A stretch of DNA of 64,000 bases from Citrobacter amalonaticus (GCF_018252635.1 NZ_JAGTXM010000002.1:248001-312000), one strand, 5' to 3'; numbered from the stretch's first letter, positions 44,420 through 55,793 are shown. Numbers and translations are program-made. Notes: generated by a model from the letters alone, not told the origin.

Positions 44420-45700
44420 TTAGCGCAGGTTAACCAGCGTGTTGAGGATCTGGTCCTGGGTTTTGATGGTCTGCGCGTTCGACTGATAGTTGCGCTGGGC
44501 GACGATCATGTTCACCAGTTCTTTACTCAGATCCACGTTCGACGACTCCAGTGCGCCGTTGGTCAGCTTACCGAAGTTACCGGTCCCGGCTGTTCCCAGC
44601 AGCTCTACACCGGACGCCTGCGTGGCGGCCCAGACGTTATCGCCCTGAGAGGCCAGACCTTCGTTGTTGGCGAAGTTCGCCAGCACGATCTGTCCCAGCA
44701 CCTGTTTCTGTTCGTTGGAGTAGTTGCCGACCACGGTGCCATCGTCGTTAATCTGATAGCTGACCAGATCGCCCGGCTTGTAGCCGTTTTGCGTGGTGGC
44801 GATGACGGCGTTCGTCCCGGTATTCTGCTGCATTGAGTTTTGCAGGCTAAGGGTGAAGGTCGCGGGAACCGCACCGTTCACTGTCCCCGTGGTGATCTCG
44901 AATGATGGCGTGGCATTCGCCGCCCCCAGCGTCCAGGTTGGTTCGGTGGCAGGAGGAACAGCCGCAACTTCGGTATACTCTTTTACGGTATCCAGCGTGC
45001 CGTTCTCATCGAATGTCATCTGCGCGGATTTCACCAGCGGTGAGTTAGCTACGCTGGAATCCTGAGTCCAGACGTCCCAGGTGTTATCGCCAGTCTTGAC
45101 GTAATACAGGTTAATGTCGTGCTGGTTACCCTGGCTGTCGAACACCGTCACCGGCGCACGTTTGTTATAGCTGTCAGCATCGGTCGGTTTGAAAGGCGTG
45201 TTCGCCGGAATTTTGTCCGTCGAGTTCAGGTTAATCTGCATCGCCGCGGTATCGGTGCTTTTTGCCCCCATCAGGGTGTTCGGAATGGTGATCGGACCCG
45301 GGTTCGCCCCTTGCTGAATGGTCGGCGGGGTGCCGGTTGCCGGATAGCCCGTCAGTTGCATCCCCTGCATGTTGATCAGATTGCGGTTTTCATCGAGCTT
45401 GAACTGGCCGTTACGGCTGTAGAAAACCGAGCCGTTGCTGTCGACCAGACGGAAGAAGCCATTCTGGCTGATAGCGACATCCAGACCGCGACCGGTGTTG
45501 GTGGTTGTACCATCGGTAAAGTCCTGCGTGATCCCCGCAACTTTTACGCCCAGACCAACTTTCGAACCGGCAAACATATCCGCAAAGGACGCCGTACCGG
45601 ATTTAAAACCATAGGTCGCGGAGTTGGCGATGTTGTTACCAATGACATCGAGGTTGGTGGCTGCGGCATTCAGGCCGCTAACCGCTTGTGAAAAAGCCAT
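44420..45700 (-). CDS. flgE: Flagellar hook protein FlgE
   Basis: Main hook subunit. 426 residues, longer than the roughly 402 of E. coli FlgE, with extra length in the exposed central domain (about 220-310, Thr/Ala/Pro-rich). Conserved ends: MAFSQAVSGLNAAATNLDVI, NNIANSATYGFKSG and C-terminal SSNVDLSKELVNMIVAQRNY. It is 25 bp after flgD, which supplies the hook cap. Confidence 0.95.
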   Translation of the reverse strand: MAFSQAVSGLNAAATNLDVIGNNIANSATYGFKSGTASFADMFAGSKVGLGVKVAGITQDFTDGTTTNTGRGLDVAISQNGFFRLVDSNGSVFYSRNGQFKLDENRNLINMQGMQLTGYPATGTPPTIQQGANPGPITIPNTLMGAKSTDTAAMQINLNSTDKIPANTPFKPTDADSYNKRAPVTVFDSQGNQHDINLYYVKTGDNTWDVWTQDSSVANSPLVKSAQMTFDENGTLDTVKEYTEVAAVPPATEPTWTLGAANATPSFEITTGTVNGAVPATFTLSLQNSMQQNTGTNAVIATTQNGYKPGDLVSYQINDDGTVVGNYSNEQKQVLGQIVLANFANNEGLASQGDNVWAATQASGVELLGTAGTGNFGKLTNGALESSNVDLSKELVNMIVAQRNYQSNAQTIKTQDQILNTLVNLR

Positions 45701-45725
45701 GATGACTCCTGATTAATGTGAAGGC

Positions 45726-46424
45726 TTAGATTATCTGCCGTACTTCGTCGAGGGTGGTGGTTCCGTAGGTGCCCAGATCCAGTGTGTTGCCGCTGCTGCT
45801 ACGAATCACCCCTTGTACCAGTGCAAACTGCAAGGGTTGCGCCACCAGTTGCGTCGTGCCGTTACTGGCGGTTATCGCCACGTTATATGAGCCGTTCTCC
45901 GCCGTCGTGCCATCGGTCAGGGTGCCGTCCCAGGTAAAGGTGTGAACACCGGCCTTCAGCGCACCAATTTCAATGGTGCGCACCACTTTGCCGTCTTTGT
46001 CGGTAATGGTGGCGGTGACTTTGTCAGCAGGCTGTTGCAGCTCAACACCAAACGGCGTGGTGGTGGTGGTCGCGCCCTCTTCGGTGCCTTTGCCTGCCAG
46101 AACAGTGGTGCCCGGGATCATCACACCATGACCAATCAGCGTACTGGCCTGTAATGACTGGCTGTTGTCGATCTGACCGGAGATCGACCCCAGAGTGGTA
46201 TTCAGCTTCTCAATACCGCTGACGGTGCTGATCTGCGCGAGCTGCGTGGTCAGCTCGTTGTTCTGCATCGGGTTGGTCGGATCCTGGTTTTTCAGTTGCG
46301 CCACCAGCAGCGTCAGAAAGCTGCTTTGCAGATCCGCCGCATTACTGCCCGACAGCGAACTCCCGCTGCTGGAGCTTTTCACACCGGTGTTTGTCGGATC
46401 GTTAACGTTTACCGCAATTGACAT
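45726..46424 (-). CDS. flgD: Flagellar hook-cap scaffold FlgD
   Basis: Caps the growing hook for FlgE assembly. 232 residues with a disordered Ser-rich N-terminus, the conserved SFLTLLVAQLKNQDPTNPMQ, ELTTQLAQISTVSGIEKLN, and Ig-like/Tudor-like C-terminal domain. It is 12 bp after flgC. Confidence 0.95.
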   Translation of the reverse strand: MSIAVNVNDPTNTGVKSSSSGSSLSGSNAADLQSSFLTLLVAQLKNQDPTNPMQNNELTTQLAQISTVSGIEKLNTTLGSISGQIDNSQSLQASTLIGHGVMIPGTTVLAGKGTEEGATTTTTPFGVELQQPADKVTATITDKDGKVVRTIEIGALKAGVHTFTWDGTLTDGTTAENGSYNVAITASNGTTQLVAQPLQFALVQGVIRSSSGNTLDLGTYGTTTLDEVRQII

Positions 46425-46436
46425 GGCTGTCTCCTT

Positions 46437-46841
46437 TTACTGGCCCAGTGTCAGCGTCTTAAGCATCATGCTCTTAACGGTGTTGAGGACTTCGACGTTC
46501 GCCTGATAACTGCGGGAAGCAGACATGGTATTGACCATCTCGCCAACCACATCGACGTTAGGCATCTTTACGTAGCCATTGGCATCGGCCAGCGGGTTAC
46601 CTGGTTCGTAGACCAGTTTATCCGGCGCCTGGCTCTCAATAACGTCCGACACTTTCACGCCTCCCGTTACCGCGCCGGGAGCCGCATCCACCTGGAAGAC
46701 CACCTGCTTTGCGCGATACGGTTGACCATCGGGTCCGGTAACGCTGTCTGCGTTGGCCAGGTTACTGGCGGCGACGTTCAGACGCTTGGACTGCGCGGTT
46801 AAGGCCGAACCGGCGATATCAAAAATATTCAGCAGCGCCAC
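46437..46841 (-). CDS. flgC: Proximal rod protein FlgC
   Basis: 134-residue rod subunit with [20 protein letters not shown] near the N-terminus and [20 protein letters not shown] at the C-terminus. It is three bases after flgB. Confidence 0.97.
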   Translation of the reverse strand: MALLNIFDIAGSALTAQSKRLNVAASNLANADSVTGPDGQPYRAKQVVFQVDAAPGAVTGGVKVSDVIESQAPDKLVYEPGNPLADANGYVKMPNVDVVGEMVNTMSASRSYQANVEVLNTVKSMMLKTLTLGQ

Positions 46842-46844
46842 GGA

Positions 46845-47261
46845 TTAGTTCCCCCCCTGTAACACGTTCATCATGCCTTTAATCTGCCCACTCAAGGCGG
46901 TCAGACTCATCTGGTATTTCAGGCTGTTATCCGCAAACTGCGTGCGTTCCCGGTCCATATCGACGGTGTTGCCATCAAGCGAAGGCTGGTCGGGAATGCG
47001 GTAGAGCAGATCCGTAGACGGTGCGGTAATGGCCTGGGCGGGAATATGCTGTGCGGAGGTTAATGCCAGCGACACACCGCTGGTTTCTTGCCGTCCACGC
47101 ACCATCACTTTTTTTAACTCACTGGCAAAATCCATGTCGCGCGCCTGATACCCCGGCGTATCGGCGTTCGCAATGTTGGCGGCCAATACTTCTTGCCGTT
47201 GGGCGCGCAGATTCAGCGCTTCCTGTTGAAAACGTAAGGCGGCGTCGAGCTTATCGAGCAT
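46845..47261 (-). CDS. flgB: Proximal rod protein FlgB
   Basis: 138-residue rod subunit, first gene of the flgBCDEFGHIJ operon. N-terminal [20 protein letters not shown] and C-terminal [18 protein letters not shown] are typical. It is divergent from flgA over a spacer with the FlhDC site. Confidence 0.96.
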   Translation of the reverse strand: MLDKLDAALRFQQEALNLRAQRQEVLAANIANADTPGYQARDMDFASELKKVMVRGRQETSGVSLALTSAQHIPAQAITAPSTDLLYRIPDQPSLDGNTVDMDRERTQFADNSLKYQMSLTALSGQIKGMMNVLQGGN

Positions 47262-47321
47262 ATCTCCTCCGCAGATGACAAAATTCAGCCGACAGCTTAA
47301 ATCCCATTACGCGCGCGTTAT

Positions 47322-47361
47322 CGCCGGAATAAACGCAAAATGGGTCGCTATTTATTGCGTT
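47322..47361. promoter_or_regulatory. FlhD4C2 activator site between flgB and flgA
   Basis: On the minus strand AACGCAATAAATAGCG, about 10 bases, then CGTTTATTCCGGCG forms the two half-sites, close to the E. coli flgB site. It serves class 2 transcription of flgBCDEFGHIJ and flgAMN. Confidence 0.75.
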
Positions 47362-47417
47362 GATGGTTGCGTCACACAGGTAGAATCCTGTCATTGCAAA
47401 AACGGTGGAAGGTGACG

Positions 47418-48074
47418 ATGCAAACGTTAAAACGTGGAGTAGCCATGCTGGCGCTGCTGTTCAGTCCCCTGACACTGGCGCAGGATTTGAATGCGCAATT
47501 GAACGACTGGTTCAGCCAGCGTCTGGCCGGATTCAGTAACGATGTGGTTGTGACCGTGCGTACTCCACCCAATCTGTTGCCGCATTGCGAAACGCCGGCG
47601 TTCAGCATGACCGGGGCAAAACTGTGGGGGAACGTGAATGTGCTGGCACGTTGCGCCAATGAAAAACGTTATCTGCAGGTCAACGTGCAGGCGACAGGAG
47701 ACTATGTGGTTGCGGCCACGCCCGTTGCGCGTGGCGGTACACTTGGCCCGGGCAGCGTCACGCTGAAACGCGGACGTCTTGACCAGCTCCCGCCCCGAAC
47801 CGTGCTGGATATCAGCCAGGTTCAGGATGCGGTGAGTCTGCGCGATCTCGCGCCGGGGCAGGCCATCCAGCTCAATATGTTGCGCCAGGCATGGCGCATT
47901 AAAGCCGGACAGCGTGTGCAGGTGGTTGCCAATGGCGATGGATTTAGCGTCAATGCGGAAGGTAAGGCACTGAACAATGCGGCGGTCGCGCAGAACGCAC
48001 GAGTGAGAATGTTATCAGGTCAGATTGTCAGCGGTATTGTCGATCCTGATGGGAATATTCTTATTAACCTATAA
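47418..48074 (+). CDS. flgA: Flagellar P-ring chaperone FlgA
   Basis: Periplasmic chaperone for FlgI assembly. 218 residues with signal peptide (QTLKRGVAMLALLFSPLTLA) and SAF domain at the C-terminal half (QLPPRTVLDISQVQDA, ARVRMLSGQIVSGIV). ATG at 47418 is chosen because GGAAGGTG precedes it and the signal peptide starts there; an upstream start would add 17 residues. Confidence 0.95.
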   Translation: MQTLKRGVAMLALLFSPLTLAQDLNAQLNDWFSQRLAGFSNDVVVTVRTPPNLLPHCETPAFSMTGAKLWGNVNVLARCANEKRYLQVNVQATGDYVVAATPVARGGTLGPGSVTLKRGRLDQLPPRTVLDISQVQDAVSLRDLAPGQAIQLNMLRQAWRIKAGQRVQVVANGDGFSVNAEGKALNNAAVAQNARVRMLSGQIVSGIVDPDGNILINL

Positions 48075-48079
48075 TGAGT

Positions 48080-48106
48080 TAAAGATTTTGTGGCGGCTGC
48101 CGATAG
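48080..48106 (+). promoter_or_regulatory. Sigma-28 (FliA) promoter of flgMN
   Basis: TAAAGATT, 11 bases, GCCGATAG, closely matching the FliA consensus. It sits between flgA and flgM, providing the class 3 supply of anti-sigma factor known in E. coli and Salmonella. Confidence 0.88.
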
Positions 48107-48166
48107 TGATTACACATTCGATGATAGCTGGTCGCTACAGCATAACCCCTCGATGAGGATGATAAA

Positions 48167-48460
48167 ATGAGCATTGACCGTACCTCACCTTTGAAACCCG
48201 TTAGCACCGTCCAGGCGCGTGAAAACACGGATACGCCGGTCCTCAAAGCGCGTCAGGAAAAAACCTCGACGGCAACCAGCACCAGCGTGACGTTAAGCGA
48301 TGCTCAGGCGAAACTGATGCAGCCCGGCGCGAGCGATATCAATATGGAACGTGTTGAAGCATTGAAAACCGCCATTCGTAACGGTGAGCTGAAAATGGAC
48401 ACGGGAAAAATAGCCGACTCGCTGATCCGCGAGGCGCAGAGCTATCTCCAGAGTGAGTAA
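48167..48460 (+). CDS. flgM: Anti-sigma-28 factor FlgM
   Basis: Binds and inhibits FliA until the hook is complete, then is exported. 97 residues: disordered N-terminal half and helical sigma-binding C-terminal half ([34 protein letters not shown]). It is preceded by a sigma-28 promoter and lies 8 bp before flgN. Confidence 0.96.
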   Translation: MSIDRTSPLKPVSTVQARENTDTPVLKARQEKTSTATSTSVTLSDAQAKLMQPGASDINMERVEALKTAIRNGELKMDTGKIADSLIREAQSYLQSE

Positions 48461-48468
48461 CTGACCGT

Positions 48469-48891
48469 ATGACGCGCTTGTCAGAAATACTCGATCAGAT
48501 GACGACTGTCCTGAATGACCTGAAAACGGTGATGGATGCCGAGCAGCAGCAACTCTCCGTGGGCCATATTAACGGTAGCCAGCTCCAGCGTATTACAGAA
48601 GAAAAAAGTTCTCTGCTGGCGACCCTGGATTATCTCGAACAACAGCGGCGGCTGGAACAAGACTCACAGCGTAGTGGGAACGATGACGTGGCCGAGCGCT
48701 GGAAAGCGATTACCGATAAAACGCAGCACCTGCGCGATCTGAACCAACACAACGGCTGGCTGCTGGAAGATCAGATTCAGCGCAACCAACACGCGCTTGA
48801 GGTGTTAAAACCCTATCAGGAACCGTCGCTGTACGGCGCGAACGGTCAACCCTCTTCTGCCTCTCGCGGCGGGAAAAAATTCTCTATTTGA
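48469..48891 (+). CDS. flgN: Export chaperone FlgN
   Basis: Chaperone for FlgK and FlgL. 140 residues, mainly helical, with conserved EEKSSLLATLDYLEQQRR and NQHNGWLLEDQIQRNQHAL. It ends before a REP pair that separates it from convergent murJ. Confidence 0.95.
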   Translation: MTRLSEILDQMTTVLNDLKTVMDAEQQQLSVGHINGSQLQRITEEKSSLLATLDYLEQQRRLEQDSQRSGNDDVAERWKAITDKTQHLRDLNQHNGWLLEDQIQRNQHALEVLKPYQEPSLYGANGQPSSASRGGKKFSI

Positions 48892-48897
48892 TGATTT

Positions 48898-48967
48898 CCG
48901 GATGGCGGCGTTTCGCCTTATCAGACCTACACTGTGCAGTAGGCCTGATAAGCAAAGCGCCATCAGC
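48898..48967. repeat. REP pair between flgN and murJ
   Basis: CCGGATGGCGGCGTTTCGCC from 48898 to 48930 and the inverted GGCCTGATAAGCAAAGCGCC unit to 48967. It marks the convergent 3' ends of flgN and murJ. Confidence 0.92.
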
Positions 48968-48975
48968 CAGCGTGA

Positions 48976-50571
<1,596 letters not shown>

Positions 50572-50621
50572 TTAGTCTACCTGGATTACGGTGAATTACT
50601 ACCGCCAGATGTTACAGGGGA

Positions 50622-51545
50622 TTATTCGCTCATCGCCTCGCGCCAGAGCTTTTCCACCACGCGCTGGGCAAGGATCGCCTGCTCACCGGCGGTTTCAGGA
50701 ACCGTCTGATTTTGCACGCATTGCACAAAGTGACGTGCGCAGCCCGCGAACCCACGCTGTTCAAGCGTGGTTTGCCAACCAGGCACCGGTTTGTGAACCA
50801 CGCCCTGCCCGCGCTCTTCACGCCACTCGCGCATATCCGTCACGTCAATTAGCCCACCATCTGTCACCGCCTGCACGCTCTCACGCTGGCTTCCCGCCCG
50901 GCGGTGCATACTGGTGGTGATTTGCAACTGACTGGTCGCAAAATGGTGCTCTGCGTAGAGCATTTCGCCCGCGTCGTTGGTGAGCAACGTTCCGCTGCTG
51001 AGCTGCGCGTTGCCGTCCGCCAGCCACAGCGCGGTGTCAACGACATGCAGATAGTCGTCCAGCAGCGTGAACCGTAGATCGTGAGGCCCCACGCTGTCGG
51101 TACGGTGTTTATCCATCCGCAGAGACGCCCCCGTCCCCAGTTCCGCCTTCAGCTCACGGTACAACGGCGCAAAGCGGCGATTGAAACCAACCATCAGCGT
51201 CAGATTTTTCTTCGCTGCTAACGCCACCAGCCGTTCTGCATCGCGTAAGTTTTCCGCCAGCGGCTTATCAACGCAGACATGAACACCAGCATTGAGCAAT
51301 TCACTGACGACGGCGTAATGGGTCGCGGTGCTGGAGTGAACAAACACCGCGTCGCACCCGGCGGCAAGGTCGGTCAGCGAACCGGCATACGGAATGCGCC
51401 AGGCTGCGCAGATTTTCTCCGCTTTCTCGCGCGACGGCGACCAGGCGGCCTGTAACGTCCAGTCGCCGGTAGTGCCGAGCACGGGTAGCCAGGCTTTTTG
51501 GGCGATACCCCCAAGACCGACCACCCCAATACGTAATGTTGTCAC
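50622..51545 (-). CDS. yceM: Putative oxidoreductase YceM (MviM)
   Basis: A Gfo/Idh/MocA-family NAD(P)-dependent dehydrogenase of unknown substrate. 307 residues: Rossmann motif GVVGLGGIAQKAWLP, catalytic-type EKP-like CVDKPLAENLRDAE, and GFNRRFAPLY. GTG at 51545 with GGGAG upstream gives the family length. One base separates it from yceH. Linkage to murJ is conserved but no wall function is proven. Confidence 0.93.
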   Translation of the reverse strand: MTTLRIGVVGLGGIAQKAWLPVLGTTGDWTLQAAWSPSREKAEKICAAWRIPYAGSLTDLAAGCDAVFVHSSTATHYAVVSELLNAGVHVCVDKPLAENLRDAERLVALAAKKNLTLMVGFNRRFAPLYRELKAELGTGASLRMDKHRTDSVGPHDLRFTLLDDYLHVVDTALWLADGNAQLSSGTLLTNDAGEMLYAEHHFATSQLQITTSMHRRAGSQRESVQAVTDGGLIDVTDMREWREERGQGVVHKPVPGWQTTLEQRGFAGCARHFVQCVQNQTVPETAGEQAILAQRVVEKLWREAMSE

Positions 51546-51546
51546 G

Positions 51547-52194
51547 TTACTCTCCCAGATGCTCCAGTAGCGACTCAAGGCGCTGCTTCAGCGCGGCGAC
51601 TTCGCTTTCCAGCACTTCGACGCGTGCCTGTAAATCCCCCGTCGCCGCCGGCGGCTCATCGGCCAATGCAATCGGCTCCTTCACCTCGCCGCAGAACAGA
51701 TGCATATAGCGACTTTCACGCTTACCAGGCTCACGCGCCAGACGGACGACGTAAGGGCCATCCTCTCGCGTTGCCAGACGTTCCAGCGTCGATTCAACTT
51801 CCGCCATGTCGCTGAATTCATACATCCGCGATGCACGGCTGCGTAACTCGCCAGGCGTCTGCGCACCGCGTAGCAGCAGCGTCGTCACCAGCGCCACCTC
51901 CGCCGGACTCAGTTTCAGATTGCCAAATTCCGAATTGCAAAAGCGCTGCTCATACTTGGTGACTCGGCTACCAAAACCGCTGACCGTGCGCAGAAAATGG
52001 CGTTTCACCAGATTGTCGAGGTGCTCTTGTACCTCGCGCTCAGCCATATTCATTACTGGTTCACGGTTGGTTTTCTGATTGCAGGCGGTAACCACGCCAT
52101 TAACGGAGAGCGGATATTGCTCTGGTGTCGTGACCTGTTTTTCGAGCAGGCAGCCAACCACACGAGCTTCAGCGGCAGTTAATTCATATTTCAT
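51547..52194 (-). CDS. yceH: DUF480 protein YceH
   Basis: 215-residue protein with two winged-helix-like DUF480 repeats ([40 protein letters not shown]) and a C-terminal coiled-coil ([20 protein letters not shown]). Function unknown; the folds suggest nucleic-acid or protein binding. It lies 9 bp after rimJ and 1 bp before yceM. Confidence 0.92.
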   Translation of the reverse strand: MKYELTAAEARVVGCLLEKQVTTPEQYPLSVNGVVTACNQKTNREPVMNMAEREVQEHLDNLVKRHFLRTVSGFGSRVTKYEQRFCNSEFGNLKLSPAEVALVTTLLLRGAQTPGELRSRASRMYEFSDMAEVESTLERLATREDGPYVVRLAREPGKRESRYMHLFCGEVKEPIALADEPPAATGDLQARVEVLESEVAALKQRLESLLEHLGE

Positions 52195-52203
52195 AAGGTA
52201 TCC

Positions 52204-52788
52204 TCACCGACCTGCGGTCCATTCTGATGTCGTTAACGCCGTCAGCACGTGGTCGCGCCATTGCCCGTCAATCAACAGATAATCTTTCGCGTAGCCTTCT
52301 TTTTCAAAACCAAGTCGCGCCAGTAAATCGCCACTGCGTTTATTGTGCGGCATGTAATTTGCCATAATACGATGAATATGTTGTGTGCGTTGCATATAAC
52401 GGATAGCGGCGGTCAGCGCTTCAAACATCAGCCCCTGCCCTTGCCATTTCTGCGCAATGGAATAGCCCAGATAGCAGGCATGGAAAGACCCACGCACCAC
52501 GTTAGAAAAATTCGCCACCCCGATAACCTCCTTTTCATCAGGATCCAGTAGCGCAAAGTAATACGCAGAACCTTGCTTATGAAATTCGGCAATCATGCCA
52601 AGCCGCGCCTGCCAGCCAGAGGGATAGCAGTGGCTTTCATCACGAATTGGTTCCCAGGGTTTTAAGAAATGACGATTTTCTGCGTAATAATCTGCCAGAC
52701 GCCAGGCATCACGCTCATGCACTAAACGTACGACCAGGCGGTCGGTGGTTAAGCGCACTTTTGGCACGTTACTGCGATAGCCAAACAT
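52204..52788 (-). CDS. rimJ: Ribosomal protein S5 N-alanine acetyltransferase RimJ
   Basis: GNAT acetyltransferase of the S5 N-terminus and a 30S assembly factor. 194 residues with acetyl-CoA motif [13 protein letters not shown] (about 117-129) and [19 protein letters not shown]. It heads the rimJ-yceH-yceM operon and is divergent from mdtH. Confidence 0.95.
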   Translation of the reverse strand: MFGYRSNVPKVRLTTDRLVVRLVHERDAWRLADYYAENRHFLKPWEPIRDESHCYPSGWQARLGMIAEFHKQGSAYYFALLDPDEKEVIGVANFSNVVRGSFHACYLGYSIAQKWQGQGLMFEALTAAIRYMQRTQHIHRIMANYMPHNKRSGDLLARLGFEKEGYAKDYLLIDGQWRDHVLTALTTSEWTAGR

Positions 52789-53080
52789 ATTTATTTCTAC
52801 TCCTTCCCGAATCGCCGTTACACCCTGATTGACTTACTATACCTGTGCAAAACCACCCTGTGAAAAGTGCAATTTGCCATTTTTTGAATTATTCCGCCAT
52901 TTTGATGAAAACTCTCTATCAAGATGGACTTTTGATAAAAAAATATTGTCCCGGCGAGGGTGGGCAAAAAGGCAGCAAAGCCGCAGAATAGGAGATACTT
53001 CGCTTTATATACTCTCAATCATTCGAATGCCGCACATGCCGCGCAGCTCGAAGGATGACGAGTGTTTCCCGGGAGGGGAA

Positions 53081-54289
53081 ATGTCGCGTGTCTCGCAGGC
53101 CAGGAACCTGGGTAAAACTTTCCTGCTCATCGATAATATGCTGGTCGTGTTGGGCTTCTTCGTTGTGTTCCCGCTGATCTCAATTCGTTTTGTCGACCAA
53201 ATGGGCTGGGCTGCCGTAATGGTCGGTATCGCGCTGGGCCTGCGCCAGTTCATTCAGCAGGGGCTGGGGATTTTTGGCGGTGCCATTGCGGACCGCTTTG
53301 GCGCAAAGCCGATGATCGTCACCGGTATGCTGATGCGCGCTGCCGGGTTCGCCACCATGGGTATCGCGCATGAACCGTGGCTCCTGTGGTTTTCCTGTTT
53401 TCTCTCCGGCCTCGGCGGTACGCTGTTCGACCCACCACGCTCGGCGCTAGTGGTTAAACTGATTCGCCCACATCAACGGGGGCGTTTCTTCTCAATATTA
53501 ATGATGCAGGACAGCGCTGGGGCCGTTATCGGCGCGCTATTAGGAAGTTGGCTGTTGCAGTATGACTTCCGTCTGGTCTGTGCCACCGGGGCGCTGTTGT
53601 TTGTGCTTTGCGCCGCCTTTAACGCCTGGCTGCTGCCCGCGTGGAAACTCTCTACCGTCCGTATTCCGGTACGGGAAGGGATGGGGCGAGTGCTCAGTGA
53701 CAAACGCTTTGTCACCTATGTGCTGACGCTGGCGGGCTATTACATGTTGGCGGTTCAGGTCATGCTGATGTTGCCCATAATGGTCAATGACATCGCCGGT
53801 TCGCCTGCCGCAGTAAAATGGATGTATGCCATTGAGGCCTGCCTTTCGCTGACGCTGCTCTATCCCATTGCGCGCTGGAGCGAGAAACGGTTTCGTCTTG
53901 AGCATCGCTTGATGGCCGGCCTGCTGCTGATGTCATTGAGCATGTTGCCCGTGGGACTGGTGAGCGACTTACAGCAGTTGTTCACGCTGATTTGTACCTT
54001 CTATATTGGTTCGATCATTGCTGAACCCGCTCGCGAAACGCTCAGCGCCTCGTTGTCGGATGCCCGGGCACGCGGCAGCTATATGGGCTTTAGCCGTCTG
54101 GGGTTAGCCATAGGCGGTGCTATCGGTTATATCGGCGGCGGCTGGCTGTTTGATATGGGGAAATTGCTCCAGCAACCGGAGTTGCCCTGGATGATGCTGG
54201 GGATTATTGGCTTTATCACCTTCCTGGCGTTGGGCTGGCAGTTTAGTCACAAACGCACGCCGCGCGGCATGCTGGAACCCGGCGCCTGA
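53081..54289 (+). CDS. mdtH: MFS multidrug efflux transporter MdtH
   Basis: 402-residue DHA1-family transporter of the inner membrane that confers fluoroquinolone resistance when overproduced in E. coli. The loop motif [17 protein letters not shown] is present near residue 68, with 12 hydrophobic segments. ATG at 53081 directly follows GGGAGGGGAA and gives the family length. The upstream in-frame codons (52829-53080) look like spacer read-through, not protein. Confidence 0.94.
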   Translation: MSRVSQARNLGKTFLLIDNMLVVLGFFVVFPLISIRFVDQMGWAAVMVGIALGLRQFIQQGLGIFGGAIADRFGAKPMIVTGMLMRAAGFATMGIAHEPWLLWFSCFLSGLGGTLFDPPRSALVVKLIRPHQRGRFFSILMMQDSAGAVIGALLGSWLLQYDFRLVCATGALLFVLCAAFNAWLLPAWKLSTVRIPVREGMGRVLSDKRFVTYVLTLAGYYMLAVQVMLMLPIMVNDIAGSPAAVKWMYAIEACLSLTLLYPIARWSEKRFRLEHRLMAGLLLMSLSMLPVGLVSDLQQLFTLICTFYIGSIIAEPARETLSASLSDARARGSYMGFSRLGLAIGGAIGYIGGGWLFDMGKLLQQPELPWMMLGIIGFITFLALGWQFSHKRTPRGMLEPGA

Positions 54290-54352
54290 TTTGATACCTG
54301 CGCGTGTCTCCTCCATACTGAAAGGGAACTGACAGTCAAATGGAGGAGAAAC

Positions 54353-55000
54353 GTGAAGCTTTATATTTACGATCACTGCCCTTTCTGCATCAAAGCCCGC
54401 ATGATTTTTGGCCTCAAAAACATCCCCGTCGAACTGAATGTCCTGGCCAACGACGATGACGAAACCCCAACCCGTATGATTGGTCAGAAAATGGTGCCTA
54501 TTCTGCAAAAAGACGACAGTCGCTATCTGCCTGAAAGCATGGACATCGTTCATTACGTCGATAAACTGGATGGCAAACCGCTGCTCACCGGCAAGAAGAA
54601 CCCTGCTATTGACGAGTGGTTACGCAAAGTGAACAGCTACGCTAATCACCTGCTACTGCCGCGTTTTGCAAAATCTGCGTTTGACGAGTTTTCCACCCCT
54701 TCGGCACGCCAATACTTTACTGAGAAGAAAGAGGCGATGATTGGCAGTTTTGCCGACCATCTTGCCCACTCTGCTGGCCTGACCAAAAAAATCAGTGATG
54801 ACTTGCGCGCACTGGATAAGCTCATTGTGCGGCCTAATGGCGTGAACGGCGAACTTTCCGAAGACGATATCCAGTTATTTCCCCTGCTGCGCAATCTGAC
54901 GCTGGTGGCCGGTATCAACTGGCCGACGCGCGTTGCTGACTATCGTGACAATATGGCGAAACAGACGCAGATCAATCTGTTATCATCAATGGCGATTTAA
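54353..55000 (+). CDS. grxB: Glutaredoxin 2 GrxB
   Basis: Glutathione-dependent disulfide reductase. 215 residues with a GST-like fold: N-terminal thioredoxin domain with CPFC at 9-12, cis-Pro region MVPILQKDD, and helical C-terminal domain. Start is GTG at 54353 behind GGAGGAGAAAC, while E. coli uses ATG as I recall. A GC-rich stem and T-run follow. Confidence 0.96.
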   Translation: MKLYIYDHCPFCIKARMIFGLKNIPVELNVLANDDDETPTRMIGQKMVPILQKDDSRYLPESMDIVHYVDKLDGKPLLTGKKNPAIDEWLRKVNSYANHLLLPRFAKSAFDEFSTPSARQYFTEKKEAMIGSFADHLAHSAGLTKKISDDLRALDKLIVRPNGVNGELSEDDIQLFPLLRNLTLVAGINWPTRVADYRDNMAKQTQINLLSSMAI

Positions 55001-55009
55001 CGTTTACCG

Positions 55010-55043
55010 GCGGTGGCTGGATCATACAGGCTGCCGCTTTTTT
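55010..55043 (+). terminator. Terminator of grxB
   Basis: GCGGTGGC (55010-55017) pairs, with G-U pairs, to GCTGCCGC (55030-55037) and six Ts follow. Confidence 0.65.
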
Positions 55044-55130
55044 CAGTTTTTTCTACTGGCGACGTTCGCGCTGGTGACACATGCTGCGTTATGTCAGGAT
55101 TATGACGACCGCATCGTGTAGAGGAACCCC

Positions 55131-55691
55131 ATGAAGAAGATTTTATTTGCTGCCGCGTTGATAGTTGGCGGCCTGTTGACCGGCTGTAATCAGCTCACAC
55201 AGTACACCGTAAGCGAACAAGAAATTAATCAGGCGCTCGAAAAGCGCAATAATTTCGCCAAAGATATCGGGCTCCCTGGCGTGGCTGATGCGCATATCAT
55301 ACTCAACAACCTCGCCAGTCAGATCGGGCGCGAAGAGCCAAACAAAGTGACGCTGACCGGGGATGCCAATCTGGATATGAATTCGCTGTTTGGCAGTCAG
55401 AAAGCCACCATTAAGCTGAAACTGAAAGCCTTGCCAGTCTTTAATAAAGAACAAGGGGCCATCTTCCTGCAGGAAATGGAAGTGGTGGATGCCACCGTGA
55501 CGCCGGAAAAAATGCAGTCGGTATTGCAAACCCTGATGCCGTATCTGAACCAGTCGCTGCGCAATTACTTTAACCAGCAGCCAGCGTATGTCCTGCGCGA
55601 AGACAGCAGCAAAGGCGAAGCGCTGGCGAAAAAATACGCCAAAGGCATTGAGGTGAAACCGGGCGAAATCATCATCCCGTTCACCGATTAA
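55131..55691 (+). CDS. yceB: Lipoprotein YceB (DUF1439)
   Basis: 186-residue predicted outer-membrane lipoprotein; lipobox LLTGC gives lipidated C19. The body is a DUF1439 domain with LTLTGDANLDMNSLFGS-like segment and a C-terminal EVKPGEIIIPFTD. The domain folds as a lipid-binding tube in related structures, but function is unknown. It is followed by a strong terminator. Confidence 0.92.
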   Translation: MKKILFAAALIVGGLLTGCNQLTQYTVSEQEINQALEKRNNFAKDIGLPGVADAHIILNNLASQIGREEPNKVTLTGDANLDMNSLFGSQKATIKLKLKALPVFNKEQGAIFLQEMEVVDATVTPEKMQSVLQTLMPYLNQSLRNYFNQQPAYVLREDSSKGEALAKKYAKGIEVKPGEIIIPFTD

Positions 55692-55696
55692 ACGAC

Positions 55697-55720
55697 AAAG
55701 GCGCTGCGGCGCCTTTTTTT
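55697..55720 (+). terminator. Terminator of yceB
   Basis: AAAGGCGC (55697-55704), loop TGCG, GCGCCTTT (55709-55716) with continuing T-run. Confidence 0.92.
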
Positions 55721-55728
55721 ACGTGCAA

Positions 55729-55744
55729 ACGAAAACGTTTCCCC
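55729..55744. promoter_or_regulatory. PurR-like box upstream of pyrC
   Basis: ACGAAAACGTTTCCCC matches 12 of 16 positions of ACGCAAACGTTTGCGT. PurR represses pyrC in E. coli. Confidence 0.65.
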
Positions 55745-55756
55745 TTATCCTTTGTT

Positions 55757-55785
55757 TCCGGCAAAAATGACATCCCTCAGCCGGA
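55757..55785 (+). promoter_or_regulatory. pyrC leader hairpin with start-site switching
   Basis: TCCGGC (55757-55762) pairs with GCCGGA (55780-55785), which overlaps the ribosome-binding site GGAG. In E. coli and Salmonella, high CTP favours a longer transcript that forms this stem and blocks translation; low CTP favours starting downstream, which frees it. Confidence 0.82.
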
Positions 55786-55793
55786 GCATATTG

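Noticed and set aside
52829-53080. 84 extra N-terminal codons on mdtH
   Set aside because: No homology to MdtH, many charged and Cys residues before the first membrane helix, and a near-perfect ribosome-binding site at 53071-53080.
54933-55121. 62-codon frame between grxB and yceB
   Set aside because: It starts inside grxB in another frame, reads through the terminator stem, and shows no conserved feature.
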